Source: Nocardioides marinisabuli (GTDB lineage Bacteria; Actinomycetota; Actinomycetes; Propionibacteriales; Nocardioidaceae). Taken from it: a stretch of DNA of 64,000 nt. This document shows, in pieces, positions 1-8,879 of this stretch; the first letter of the stretch is position 1; each line of letters opens with the position of its first letter. Location of the stretch: assembly GCF_013466785.1 (NCBI RefSeq), contig NZ_CP059163.1:3844001-3908000 (forward strand), given 5' to 3'. The notes below the pieces were generated by a model. It was not told the DNA's origin. It did not search any database and saw nothing but the letters and a program-made list of their open reading frames with translations. Position numbers and translations under genes: made by a program.

Positions 1-1362
1 GCCGGCGCGGGCCTCGGCGGCTACGTGCTGTGCGGCATCAACACCACCCGCCGCGGCGAGTCGCTCGCCGCCGACGTACGACGCGCGGACTGCCAGGTCC
101 TGCTCACCGACGAGGCCCACCTGCCGCTGCTGGCCGGCCTCGACCTCGGCGGCGCCCGGGTCGTCGACGTCGACTCCCAGGAGTGGGCCGACGAGGTCGC
201 GGCCGCGGGCCCGCTGGTGCCGCACCGCGAGGTGGGCGCCATGGACACGATGATGATGATCTTCACCAGCGGCACCAGCGGCGACCCGAAGGCCGTGCAG
301 GTGCCCCACATCCTGCCGGTCTTCTCGGGCCTCGACCTGGTCGGCCGCTTCTCGCTGGGCCCCGACGACGTCTGCTACCTGGCGATGCCGCTCTTCCACT
401 CCAACGCGGTGGCGGCCGGCTGGGCGGTCGCGCTGACCTGCGGCGCGACCATGGTGCCGACGACGTTCTCGGCCTCGCGCTTCCTCGACGACGTGCGCAA
501 GCACGGCGTGACCTACATGAACTACGTCGGCAAGCCCCTGGCCTACGTGCTGGCCACCGCCGAGCGCGACGACGACGCCGACAACCCGCTGCGGGCGGCG
601 TTCGGCAACGAGGCCAGCGACCGCGACATCGAGGAGTTCGCGCGGCGCTTCGACTGCCGCGTGGTCGACGGCTTCGGCTCCACCGAGCTGGCCATCATCA
701 TCCAGCGCGAGGACGGCACCCCGCCCGGGTCGGTCGGCAGGGGCGCGGACGGCGTGGCGATCTACGACAGCGAGAGCGTCACCGAGTGCGCCGTGGCGGT
801 CTTCGACGAGCACGGCGCTCTCACCAACGCCGACGAGGCGGTGGGCGAGCTGGTCAACACCCAGGGCCGCGGCTACTTCTCCGGCTACTACAACGACCCC
901 GACGCCGACGACGAGCGGATGCGCCACGGCATGTACTGGTCGGGCGACCTGGCCTACCGCGACGCGGACGGGTGGATCTACCTCGCCGGGCGCACCGCCG
1001 ACTGGATGCGCGTGGACGGCGAGAACCTGGCCGCCGGTCCGATCGAGCGCATCCTGCAGCGGCTCCCCGGGCTCAGCCGGATCGCGGTGTACGCCGTCCC
1101 GGACGAGCGCGTGGGTGACCAGGTGATGGCTGCGGTCGTGCTCGAGGACGAGGCGAGGCTGACCCCGCAGGAGCTCGAGGCGTTCCTCGCCGCGCAGCCC
1201 GACCTCTCCCCCAAGGCCTGGCCCCGCTACGTGCGGATCAACGACGACCTGCCCTCCACGGCCACCAACAAGGTCCTCAAGCGCGAGCTGGTCGCCCAGG
1301 GCGTCAGCGCCGGCGGCGGCACGCTCTGGACCCGCGAGGAGCGCGGGCGCTCGTACGCCTGA
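1..1362 (+). CDS. fadD17: Steroid side-chain acyl-CoA synthetase FadD17, 5'-truncated by window edge
   Basis: ANL-superfamily ligase: adenylates a carboxylate with ATP, then transfers it to CoA. The frame is open from base 1 (AGAGLGGYVLCGIN...), so the start lies upstream; the GTG at 25 is internal. Visible motifs are the P-loop FTSGTSGDPKAV (about 260-300), FGSTE (about 675-690), SGDLAYRD (about 943-966) and the C-terminal lysine region ATNKVLKREL (about 1261-1290). The wording of these motifs matches mycobacterial FadD17 (Rv3506), which acts on steroid side chains in the KstR regulon. At least 453 residues are present against roughly 500 in the family, so about 50 residues are missing. It ends at a strong hairpin shared with the convergent neighbour. 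Confidence 0.85.
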   Translation, partial: AGAGLGGYVLCGINTTRRGESLAADVRRADCQVLLTDEAHLPLLAGLDLGGARVVDVDSQEWADEVAAAGPLVPHREVGAMDTMMMIFTSGTSGDPKAVQVPHILPVFSGLDLVGRFSLGPDDVCYLAMPLFHSNAVAAGWAVALTCGATMVPTTFSASRFLDDVRKHGVTYMNYVGKPLAYVLATAERDDDADNPLRAAFGNEASDRDIEEFARRFDCRVVDGFGSTELAIIIQREDGTPPGSVGRGADGVAIYDSESVTECAVAVFDEHGALTNADEAVGELVNTQGRGYFSGYYNDPDADDERMRHGMYWSGDLAYRDADGWIYLAGRTADWMRVDGENLAAGPIERILQRLPGLSRIAVYAVPDERVGDQVMAAVVLEDEARLTPQELEAFLAAQPDLSPKAWPRYVRINDDLPSTATNKVLKRELVAQGVSAGGGTLWTREERGRSYA

Positions 1363-1374
1363 CCCGGCACGCAG

Positions 1375-1408
1375 CGAGCCCCGCCCCGGACGTCCGGGGC
1401 GGGGCTCG
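1375..1408. terminator. Bidirectional hairpin terminator between fadD17 and the IpdC-like gene
   Basis: A perfect 16-bp inverted repeat (1375-1390 and 1393-1408; left arm CGAGCCCCGCCCCGGA) with a 2-nt centre. It starts 12 bases after the fadD17 stop and ends 20 bases before the stop of the convergent gene. There is no long U tract, as is common in GC-rich actinobacteria. Confidence 0.8.
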
Positions 1409-1428
1409 TCGCACGTGCGGTGGCCGCC

Positions 1429-2532
1429 TCAGCCGCGCACCTTCTCCAGCGAGGCCACGGCCTCCTCGAACCCGGCGACGAGCTCGGCCACCACGTCGGC
1501 GACCGGTCGCACCTCGTTCATCCGGCCCACGACCTGGCCCACCGGCATCGCGACGACGTCGGGGTCGCCCGAGGCGTTGATGCGGTTGTGGGCGTCGGAG
1601 ACCAGCAGGTTCTGCAACGGCATCGGCAGCGGCGCGGGGGCGCCCTCAGCGGCCCACGCCTCGGTCCACCTGGTCTTGAGCAGGCGCGCCGGCTTGCCGG
1701 TGTAGACCCGGCTGCGCACGGTGTCGCTCGAGGTGGCGCGCAGGAAGGCCGTCTCCCACCCGGCGCTGCCGGCCAGCGAGCGGTACTCCTCGGTGCCGAG
1801 CCAGATCGAGCCGGTCCACACGCCCTGGGCGCCCAGCGCCAGGGACGCGGCGACCTGGCGGCCCGAGCCGATGCCGCCGGCGCCGAGGACCGGGACGTCG
1901 GGACCGACGGCGTCGACGATGTCGGGGGTCAGCACCATGCTGGCGATCTCGCCGGTGTGCCCGCCGGCCTCGTAGCCCTGGGCGACGATGATGTCGACGC
2001 CGTTGGCGACGTGGCTCAGCGCGTGCTTGGCGGCGCCGGCCAGGGCGGCGACGGCGACCCCGTGCTCGTGGCACTTCTCGATCACGTCGACCGGCGGCGA
2101 GCCGAGCGCGTTCGCGATCAGCACCGGGCGGTGCGCCAGCGCGATGTCGAGGTGCGAGCGGGCCACCGAGTGCAGCCAGCCCAGCACGCCCTCGCGGCCC
2201 TCGCCCTCGGGAAGCGGCGGCACCCCGAGCCTGAGCAGCGTCTCGTCGACGAAGCGGCGGTGCTCCTCGGGGATCATCGCGCCCAGGTCGACCGAGGAGC
2301 CCTCCGTGGGCACCTTCATCGGCATCACGATGTCGACGCCGTACGGCTTGCCGTCGGTGTTCTCGTCGAGCCAGGTCAAGGTGCGCTCGAGCTCGGCGGG
2401 GTCGTTGAACCGCACGCAGCCCAGGACCCCCAGCCCGCCGGCGCGCGAGACCGCCGCGGCGACGTGCTCGGAGGGGGTGAAGGCGAAGATCGGGTGCTCG
2501 ATGCCGAAGCGGTCGCAGAGGGGGGTGCGCAC
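1429..2532 (-). CDS. Nitronate monooxygenase-family flavin oxidoreductase, IpdC-like
   Basis: 367 aa, FMN-dependent TIM-barrel of the 2-nitropropane dioxygenase/NMO family. The N-terminus (RTPLCDRFGI, then FTPSEHVAAAVSRAGGLGVLG) and the FMN-site glycines (EAGGHTG, GAGGIGSGRQ) are typical. The sequence recalls Rv3553 (IpdC), which acts in steroid C/D-ring degradation. The GTG start at 2532 follows a good AGGAG ribosome site. It lies 31 bases downstream of fadD19 on the same strand, so the two are probably co-transcribed from the KstR operator at 4212. ipdA/ipdB, the usual neighbours, are not in this window. The family is certain; the IpdC role is inferred. Confidence 0.75.
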   Translation of the reverse strand: MRTPLCDRFGIEHPIFAFTPSEHVAAAVSRAGGLGVLGCVRFNDPAELERTLTWLDENTDGKPYGVDIVMPMKVPTEGSSVDLGAMIPEEHRRFVDETLLRLGVPPLPEGEGREGVLGWLHSVARSHLDIALAHRPVLIANALGSPPVDVIEKCHEHGVAVAALAGAAKHALSHVANGVDIIVAQGYEAGGHTGEIASMVLTPDIVDAVGPDVPVLGAGGIGSGRQVAASLALGAQGVWTGSIWLGTEEYRSLAGSAGWETAFLRATSSDTVRSRVYTGKPARLLKTRWTEAWAAEGAPAPLPMPLQNLLVSDAHNRINASGDPDVVAMPVGQVVGRMNEVRPVADVVAELVAGFEEAVASLEKVRG

Positions 2533-2563
2533 GGGGTCTCTCCTGGTGGGGGGTGGGCCGTGC

Positions 2564-4201
2564 TCAGACGGCGGCGGCGCTGGCGTCGGTGATCATCTTC
2601 TTGGCCGCGACGTACTGCGCCTTGCCGGTGGCGTTGCGCGGCACCCGGTCGACGATGGTGAGGTGCCGGGGCAGCTTGTAGCCGCTGAGCTGGTCGCGCA
2701 GGTGCTCGCGCAGGTCGTCGAGCTCGAGCGTGGTGCCCTCGCGCAGCTCGCACACGGCGGCCACCGCCTGCCCGTAGGTCTCGTCGGGGATGCCGACCAC
2801 CAGCACGTCGTAGACCGCCGGGTGGCCCTTGATGGCCATCTCGACCTCCTCGGGGAAGACCTTCTCGCCGCCGGTGTTGACGCAGTTCGAGCCGCGGCCC
2901 AGCAGCGTGATCCGGTTGTCGGTCTCGATGCGGGCGAAGTCACCGGGCACCGAGTAGCGCTCACCGTCGATCTCGATGAAGGTCGCGGCCGACTTCTCGG
3001 GGTCCTTGTAGTAGCCGACGGGCACCGAGCCGCCGCGGCCCAGGCGTCCGGTGCGACCCACGTCCTCGGTCATGGACAGGAAGCGGCCGTCCTCACCGAT
3101 GACCACGCTGCGCGGGCCCAGGCCGATGACCGGGCCGTCGGTGCTGATGTGCTCCTTGTCCTGCATGCCCATGCCCTGGAAGCCGGTCTCGGACGCGCCC
3201 ACGGAGTCGGTGAAGATCGCGTCGGGGAAGGCCTGGAGCCAGCGCTGCTTGATGGGGTGGCTGAAGATCGCGGCGCTGCTGGAGATCGCGAACAGGCTCG
3301 AGGCGTCGTACGGCGTGCCGGTCGCCGCCTTGCGCTCGAACTCCTCGATGAGCGGGCGCGCCATCGCGTCCCCGGTCATGAAGATCAGCTGCACCTTGTC
3401 GCGCTCGACGACCTCCCAGGTGCGCTGCGCGTCGAACTTGGGCTCGAGCACCGTGAGGTGGCCGGCGAAGAGGTGCATCAGCAGGCCCGCCTGGGCGCCG
3501 CCGTGCATCAGGGGGCTGAGCGGGAAGGTGACCATGCGCGGGTCGGTGGCCTGCTTGGACTGGTCGTACTCGTCGAGGTCGGCGCCGGTGTAGAAGTCGA
3601 TGCCGCCGCCGAGCACCCGCCAGAAGTCCTCGTGGCGCCACATCACGCCCTTGGGGAAGCCGGTGGTGCCGCCGGTGTAGATGATGTGCAGGTCGTCGGC
3701 GCTGCGCTCGGCGAAGTCGCGCTCGGCGCTCGCCCCGGCCACCGCGTCCTCGAGCGTGGTGCCGCCGAAGGAGGTCAGGTCGCTGTCGTCGTCGGGGTCG
3801 CTCACGTCGCGGATCGCCACGAAGGTGGTGAGTCGCTCGTGGTGCGGCGCGCAGGCCGCGACCAGGGGCGCGTAGGTGCGCTCGTGCACGAGGGCGACGA
3901 GGTCGGCGTTGTCGAAGAGGTAGTTGAGCTCGCTCTCGACGTAGCGGTAGTTGACGTTGATGCTGACGGCGCGGATCTTGAGGATCGCCAGGATCGCCAC
4001 CACGTGGTCGATCGAGTTCTTGGCGTAGACACCGACGTGCTGGCCGGGCTCGACGCCCCGGTCCTGCAGGTGGTGGGCCAGGCGGTTGGCCCGGGCCTCC
4101 AGCTCGGCGTAGGTCACCACCTCGTCACCGAGCTTGAGGGCGGGGTTGGTGGGGACGACGTCGACGGCGTGCTCGAAGAGGTCAGCTATGTTCTTGGCCA
4201 C
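2564..4201 (-). CDS. fadD19: Steroid-24-oyl-CoA synthetase FadD19
   Basis: 545 aa ANL ligase that activates sterol side-chain carboxylates; FadD19 is needed for C24-branched sterols in Rhodococcus. Motifs: P-loop [18 protein letters not shown] (about residues 185-202), [16 protein letters not shown], and the C-terminal catalytic lysine in RNATGKAQY. Length and wording agree closely with M. tuberculosis FadD19 (548 aa). The GTG start at 4201 is the only possible one, because an in-frame stop lies 10 bases upstream, and it sits 10 bp from a KstR box. Divergent from echA19, as Rv3515c/Rv3516 are. Confidence 0.92.
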   Translation of the reverse strand: MAKNIADLFEHAVDVVPTNPALKLGDEVVTYAELEARANRLAHHLQDRGVEPGQHVGVYAKNSIDHVVAILAILKIRAVSINVNYRYVESELNYLFDNADLVALVHERTYAPLVAACAPHHERLTTFVAIRDVSDPDDDSDLTSFGGTTLEDAVAGASAERDFAERSADDLHIIYTGGTTGFPKGVMWRHEDFWRVLGGGIDFYTGADLDEYDQSKQATDPRMVTFPLSPLMHGGAQAGLLMHLFAGHLTVLEPKFDAQRTWEVVERDKVQLIFMTGDAMARPLIEEFERKAATGTPYDASSLFAISSSAAIFSHPIKQRWLQAFPDAIFTDSVGASETGFQGMGMQDKEHISTDGPVIGLGPRSVVIGEDGRFLSMTEDVGRTGRLGRGGSVPVGYYKDPEKSAATFIEIDGERYSVPGDFARIETDNRITLLGRGSNCVNTGGEKVFPEEVEMAIKGHPAVYDVLVVGIPDETYGQAVAAVCELREGTTLELDDLREHLRDQLSGYKLPRHLTIVDRVPRNATGKAQYVAAKKMITDASAAAV

Positions 4202-4211
4202 ATCGGGAGAC

Positions 4212-4225
4212 TAGAACACGTTCTG
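4212..4225. promoter_or_regulatory. KstR operator in fadD19/echA19 divergent promoter
   Basis: TAGAACACGTTCTG fits the KstR consensus TnnAACnnGTTnnA except at the last base. It is 10 bp from the fadD19 start and 23 bp from the echA19 start, so one site could repress both. Confidence 0.85.
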
Positions 4226-4248
4226 GTTCTTGGCTAGGCTCTCGCGGC

Positions 4249-5079
4249 ATGACGACCCCGAGCGACGCCACCTCCCCCGTCGACGCGCCCCGCGAGGAGC
4301 CGCACTGCCTCGTCGAGCAGGTGGGTCACACGCTCGTGGTGACCATGAACCGGCCGGCCCGGCGCAACGCCCTGTCGGGGCAGATGCTGCGGATCATGGA
4401 GGACGCCTGGGACCGGGTGAACGGCGACGACGACATCCGGGTCTGCATCCTGACCGGGGCCGGCGGCTACTTCTGCGCCGGCATGGACCTCCAGGCCGCC
4501 GACGACAAGCCGCCCTCGGAGAGCTTCGAGTCCGGGGAGTTCGACCCGACGGTGATCAAGGGCCTGCTCAAGGGCTTCCGCCTGACCAAGCCGCTCGTCG
4601 CGGCCGTGGAGGGACCGGCCATCGCGGGCGGCACCGAGATCCTGCAGGGCACCGACATCCGGGTGGCGGGCGAGTCGGCGAGGTTCGGTGTGGCCGAGGC
4701 GCGCTGGTCGCTCTACCCGATGGGCGGCTCGGCGGTGCGGCTCCCGCGGCAGGTCCCCTACACGGTGGCGGCCGAGCTGCTGCTGACCGGACGCACCCTC
4801 GGCGCCGCCGAGGCCAAGGCCCTGGGGCTCGTCGGGCACGTCGTCCCCGACGGCCAGGCACTGGCCAAGGCCCACGAGCTGGCCGACATGGTGGCCGCCA
4901 ACGGCCCGCTGGCCGTCCAGGCGATCCTCAGGACGATGCGCGACTCCGAGGGCCGGCACGAGGAGGACTGCTGGGCCGCCGACGCCGCGGTGGGGGCCGC
5001 GGTGTTCTCGTCCGAGGACGCCAAGGAGGGCCCGCGGGCCTTCCTCGAGAAGCGCAAGCCGGTCTTCCGCGGGCGCTGA
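4249..5079 (+). CDS. echA19: Enoyl-CoA hydratase EchA19 (steroid side chain)
   Basis: 276 aa crotonase-fold hydratase that adds water across the 2-enoyl bond of steroid-CoA intermediates. Oxyanion-hole segments are seen at FCAGMDL (about residues 76-82) and AIAGGTEIL (about 125-133), followed by the [15 protein letters not shown] region carrying the catalytic glutamate. Its position divergent from fadD19 matches Rv3516. A second gene at 5101 converges on it with only 21 bases between stops. Confidence 0.88.
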   Translation: MTTPSDATSPVDAPREEPHCLVEQVGHTLVVTMNRPARRNALSGQMLRIMEDAWDRVNGDDDIRVCILTGAGGYFCAGMDLQAADDKPPSESFESGEFDPTVIKGLLKGFRLTKPLVAAVEGPAIAGGTEILQGTDIRVAGESARFGVAEARWSLYPMGGSAVRLPRQVPYTVAAELLLTGRTLGAAEAKALGLVGHVVPDGQALAKAHELADMVAANGPLAVQAILRTMRDSEGRHEEDCWAADAAVGAAVFSSEDAKEGPRAFLEKRKPVFRGR

Positions 5080-5100
5080 CCCTCCGGGGCGCTGGGCGGG

Positions 5101-6702
5101 TCAGCCCACCGCGCGGTCGCCGGTCCAGAACCGGGCGCGCAGCGCCTTCTTGTCCGGCTTGCCCAGCCCGGTCAGCGGCAGCGCGTCGACGGCGACCACC
5201 TGCTTGGGCGCCTGCACCGAGCCCTTGCGCTGCCTGACCATCTCCTGGATCTCGCCGACCACCTCGTCGGTCAGCTCGCGGCCCTCGCGCAGCACCACGA
5301 TCGCGGTGACGGCCTCGCCGTACTTCTCGTGCGGCGTGCCGATGACGCCGACCTGGGCGACGGCGGGGTGCTCGGCCACGACGTCCTCGACCTCGCGCGG
5401 GAAGACGTTGAAGCCACCCGTGACGATCATGTCCTTCGTGCGGTCGACGATGTACCAGAACCCGTCCTCGTCCTCGCGCGCCACGTCGCCGGTGTGCATC
5501 CACCCGTCGCGGAAGGTCTCCGCGGTCACCTCCGGCAGCTTCCAGTAGCCGCCCGACAGCAGCGGTCCGGCCACGCAGATCTCGCCGGGCTCCCCGACGG
5601 GCACGGGACGGCCGTCGTCGCCCAGCAGCGCTGTGCGCAGCATGGCCGCCGGGCGGCCGCAGGAGGACAGCCGGGCGTCGTTGCCGGAGGCGACCGCCTC
5701 GGCGTGGTCCTCCCTGGACAGGTAGGTGATGACCATGGGGGCCTCGGACTGCCCGTAGTACTGGGCGAAGATCGGGCCGAAGCGCTCGACGGCCTCCTTG
5801 AGGCGCACCGGGTTGATCGCCGAGGCGCCGTAGTAGACAGTCTCGAGCGACGACAGGTCGCGGGTGCGGCTGTCGGGGTGGTCCATCAGCGCGTAGAGCA
5901 TCGAGGGCACCAGCATCGTGGCGGTGATCCTCTCCTCCTCGATCACCCGCAGCACCTCGGCCGGGTCGAACCTGGTCAGGACGTGCAGCTCGCCGCCCTT
6001 GATCACGGTGGGTGCGAAGAACGCCGCGCCCGCGTGCGACAACGGGGTGCACATGAGGAACTTCGGGTTCGTCGGCCACTCCCACTCCGAGAGCTGGACC
6101 GCGGTCATCGTCGAGAACGACTGGGCGAGGCCGATGACGCCCTTGGGCTTGCCGGTGGTGCCGCCGGTGTAGGTGATCGAGGTGATGTGGTCGGGCGGGA
6201 GCAGCACCGCCTCGAGCGGCTTCGGCTCGAACTCCGCGGCGGCGGCGACGAGGTCCTTGCCGACGTGGGCGAGCTGGTCGGGGACCGGCCCGATGGTGAG
6301 GACCTGCTCGAGGCCGGGGCACTTCTCGAGCAGCCCGGCGGCACGGTCGGCGAAGACCGGGTCGACGACCAGCACCGAGATCTCGGCGTCGTCGATGACG
6401 TAGGCGTGGTCGTCCAACGAGCCGAGCGGGTGCAGCGACGTACGCCGGTAGCCCTGCGTCTGCCCGGCGCCCAGGATGAACAGCACCTCGGGTCGGTTCA
6501 GGGCCAGCAGGGCCCCCGCCGTCCCACGACCCGCGCCCAGGGACTCGAACGCCTGGGCGTACTGGCTGATCCGGGCGGCGGTCTCGCCGCCGGTCAGCAC
6601 GGTCTCGCCCAGGTGCATCACGGGCTTGGTGCGGTGCCGCCGGAGGGCGGCGACCATCAGGTGGCCGTTGTGGGTGCCGGTGCGCAGGTCGGTGTCGCTC
6701 AT
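5101..6702 (-). CDS. Acyl-CoA synthetase of the sterol cluster (FadD8-like)
   Basis: 533 aa ANL-superfamily ligase. P-loop YTGGTTGKPKGV (about residues 183-194), YYGQSEAPM, MHTGDVAREDEDG and the C-terminal LTGLGKPDKKAL lysine motif are all present, so it should be active. The N-terminus (GTHNGHLMVAAL) resembles FadD8 as I remember it. Its own KstR box lies 12 bp upstream of the ATG, which puts it in the sterol regulon; the substrate cannot be read from sequence. Confidence 0.8.
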   Translation of the reverse strand: MSDTDLRTGTHNGHLMVAALRRHRTKPVMHLGETVLTGGETAARISQYAQAFESLGAGRGTAGALLALNRPEVLFILGAGQTQGYRRTSLHPLGSLDDHAYVIDDAEISVLVVDPVFADRAAGLLEKCPGLEQVLTIGPVPDQLAHVGKDLVAAAAEFEPKPLEAVLLPPDHITSITYTGGTTGKPKGVIGLAQSFSTMTAVQLSEWEWPTNPKFLMCTPLSHAGAAFFAPTVIKGGELHVLTRFDPAEVLRVIEEERITATMLVPSMLYALMDHPDSRTRDLSSLETVYYGASAINPVRLKEAVERFGPIFAQYYGQSEAPMVITYLSREDHAEAVASGNDARLSSCGRPAAMLRTALLGDDGRPVPVGEPGEICVAGPLLSGGYWKLPEVTAETFRDGWMHTGDVAREDEDGFWYIVDRTKDMIVTGGFNVFPREVEDVVAEHPAVAQVGVIGTPHEKYGEAVTAIVVLREGRELTDEVVGEIQEMVRQRKGSVQAPKQVVAVDALPLTGLGKPDKKALRARFWTGDRAVG

Positions 6703-6713
6703 GGCGCTGAGAC

Positions 6714-6727
6714 TAGAACGTGTTTCA
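6714..6727. promoter_or_regulatory. KstR operator upstream of FadD8-like gene
   Basis: TAGAACGTGTTTCA matches TnnAACnnGTTnnA in every fixed position; one half-site deviates from the perfect palindrome. It starts 12 bp upstream of the ATG at 6702. Confidence 0.82.
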
Positions 6728-6798
6728 GTTCCGCACCAGTGGCCCGCCCCCGGCGTCGCCGACCCGGCCCGTTCGAACCGGCCGGCTCGGCGAGGGGC

Positions 6799-7842
6799 TC
6801 AGGCGAGGAGGTCGGCGATGGAGCGGACCTCCTCGGGGGTGCCGAGGGAGAGCATCAGCGTCGTCACGCCGGTCTCCTCCCACTGCGCGACCCGTTCCCT
6901 GACCTCGCCGGCGGTGCCGATGATGTGCATGTCGTCGACCAGCTCGTCGGGGACCAGCGCCGTGGCCTGGTCCTTCTTGCCGGCCAGGTAGAGCTCCTGG
7001 ACCTCGGCGGCCAGCGACTCGTAGCCCATCCGCACGAAGACCTGGTTGTGGAAGTTCGCCTCCTTGGCGCCCATCCCGCCCATGTAGAGCGCCACGACCG
7101 GCTTCATGGCGTCGACCACGCGCTGCTTCTCGTCGGCGTCGGCGACGACCTGGAGGTGGCAGGTCGCCGCGATCTCGAAGGTCTCCCGGGTGCGCCGGGC
7201 CCCCTCCCGGGCGAAGCCCTCGTCGAGCCAGTCCTGGTACATGCCGGCGGACCTGGGCGTGTAGAAGATGGGGATCCAGCCGTCGGCGATCTCGGCGGTC
7301 TGCGCCACGTTCTTGGGCCCCTCGGCGCCGAGCCAGATCGGGATGTCGGCGCGCAGCGGGTGGGTGATCGACTTGAGCGGCTTGCCCAGGCCGACCGAGC
7401 CCTCGCCGGTGTAGGGCAGCGGGTGGTGGGGTCCCGCGTTGGTCACCGGGCCCTCGCGGCGCAGCACCTGGCGGATGATGTCGACGACCTCGCGGGTGCG
7501 CGCCAACGGCTTGGCGAAGGGCTCGCCGTACCAGCCCTCGACCACCTGGGGGCCGCTGACGCCCATCCCGAGCACCACCCGACCGCCGCTGAGGTGGTCG
7601 AGGGTAAGCGCGTGCATGGCGATGGAGGCGGGGCTGCGCCCCGACATCTGCACGATCGAGGTGCCCAGGCGCACGGTGCTCGTCTCCCGACCCCACCACG
7701 CCAGCGGCGTGAAGGCGTCGGAGCCCCAGGCCTCGGCGGTGAAGATCGAGTCGAAGCCCGACTCGTCGGCAGCGCGGACGATCTCGGCGTGGTGGGTGGG
7801 GGGCTGTGCGCCCCAGTAGCCCAGCTGCAGTCCCAACTTCAT
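6799..7842 (-). CDS. LLM-class F420-dependent oxidoreductase (Rv3520c-like)
   Basis: 347 aa luciferase-like TIM barrel expected to use coenzyme F420. The opening MKLGLQLGYWGAQPP, the TLDHLSGGR segment, LGMGVSGPQVVEGWYG and LGAEGPKN are near-verbatim to Rv3520c as I remember it. I start it at the ATG at 7842 because family members begin MKLGLQ; a GTG three codons upstream is possible. Divergent from the Rv3521-like gene across a perfect KstR box, as in mycobacteria. The reaction on steroids is unknown. Confidence 0.88.
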   Translation of the reverse strand: MKLGLQLGYWGAQPPTHHAEIVRAADESGFDSIFTAEAWGSDAFTPLAWWGRETSTVRLGTSIVQMSGRSPASIAMHALTLDHLSGGRVVLGMGVSGPQVVEGWYGEPFAKPLARTREVVDIIRQVLRREGPVTNAGPHHPLPYTGEGSVGLGKPLKSITHPLRADIPIWLGAEGPKNVAQTAEIADGWIPIFYTPRSAGMYQDWLDEGFAREGARRTRETFEIAATCHLQVVADADEKQRVVDAMKPVVALYMGGMGAKEANFHNQVFVRMGYESLAAEVQELYLAGKKDQATALVPDELVDDMHIIGTAGEVRERVAQWEETGVTTLMLSLGTPEEVRSIADLLA

Positions 7843-7876
7843 GGTCCACACCCTGCCAGACCCCTTGCCCTGAAGA

Positions 7877-7890
7877 TAGAACGTGTTCTA
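7877..7890. promoter_or_regulatory. Perfect KstR operator between Rv3520c-like and Rv3521-like genes
   Basis: TAGAACGTGTTCTA, a perfect 14-bp palindrome. It ends 10 bp before the ATG at 7901 and begins 34 bp from the start at 7842, serving both divergent genes. Confidence 0.92.
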
Positions 7891-7900
7891 CTTTCATGCC

Positions 7901-8857
7901 ATGTCGCGCACCCTGTCTGCCCCGGTCACCGTCGCCTTCGACTACACCCGGTCGACCGGACCGGTGCTGGGCCGGTTCCTGACCGGCCTGCGCGACGGGG
8001 TGCTCGTCGCCGCCCGCACCAGCGACGGCGAGGTCGTGGTGCCGCCACCGGAGTACGACCCGGTCACCCACGCCGCCACGACCGACTTCGTCGAGGTCTC
8101 CCCCACCGGCACCGTCACCAGCTGGACGTGGGTCCCCGAGCCGGTGGCCGCCCAGCCGCTGGAGCGGCCCTTCGCCTTCGCGCTGGTGCTCCTGGACGGG
8201 GCCACCCAGCCGTTCCTGCACGCCCTCGACGTGGCCTCCCCCGCCGACGCGACCACCGGGATGCGCGTGCAGGTGCGCTGGCGCCCCGAGCGGGTCGGCG
8301 CGATCACCGACATCGAGTGCTTCGAGCCCGCAGCCGGCGGCGCGCCGCCCGTGGACCGGCCGCACAGCACGCTCGACCCGGTGACCGGAGTCGTCACCCC
8401 CGTCGCCCTCGACTACACCTATGCCGCCTCGCCCGAGGAGTCCGCCTTCTACCGCGGTCTCGCCGAGGGGCGCATCGTCGGCCAGCGCTGCCCTGCCTGC
8501 GCCAAGGTCTACGTGCCGCCGCGCAGCGCCTGCCCGGCCGACGGGACGCCCACCACCGACGAGGTCGAGCTCGCCCACACCGGCACCGTGACGACCTTCT
8601 GCATCGTCAACGTGCCCTTCCTGGGCCAGCGGATCACGCCGCCCTACGTCTCGGCGTACGTGCTCCTCGACGGCGCCGACATCGCCTTCCTGCACCTGAT
8701 CCTCGACATCCCGGCCGAGGAGGTCCGGATGGGGATGCGCGTCGAGGCGGTCTGGAAGCCGCGCGAGGAGTGGGGCACGACCATCGAGAACATCAGCCAC
8801 TTCCGCCCCACCGGGGAGCCGGACGCGGCGTACGACACCTACAGCCAGCACCTCTGA
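7901..8857 (+). CDS. Double DUF35/OB-fold protein, Rv3521-like partner of Ltp3/Ltp4
   Basis: 318 aa with two tandem DUF35-like halves (about 1-150 and 165-318). Only the second half carries a rubredoxin-like zinc ribbon, CPAC-x10-C-x2-D, where aspartate occupies the place of the fourth cysteine. In ChsH2 a DUF35 domain recruits the aldolase Ltp2. Because this gene directly precedes ltp4 and ltp3, I infer the same service for them. The start is taken at ATG 7901, since an in-frame GTG at 7883 lies inside the KstR operator. With only 10 nt between operator and ATG, the message may be nearly leaderless. Confidence 0.82.
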   Translation: MSRTLSAPVTVAFDYTRSTGPVLGRFLTGLRDGVLVAARTSDGEVVVPPPEYDPVTHAATTDFVEVSPTGTVTSWTWVPEPVAAQPLERPFAFALVLLDGATQPFLHALDVASPADATTGMRVQVRWRPERVGAITDIECFEPAAGGAPPVDRPHSTLDPVTGVVTPVALDYTYAASPEESAFYRGLAEGRIVGQRCPACAKVYVPPRSACPADGTPTTDEVELAHTGTVTTFCIVNVPFLGQRITPPYVSAYVLLDGADIAFLHLILDIPAEEVRMGMRVEAVWKPREEWGTTIENISHFRPTGEPDAAYDTYSQHL

Positions 8858-8879
8858 GCCCGAAAGAGAGACGCACACG

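Noticed and set aside
7883..8857. GTG 7883 as start of the Rv3521-like gene (similarly 43003 for the hydrolase and 52940 for the methyltransferase)
   Set aside because: These starts lie inside KstR operators and add residues with no family resemblance.
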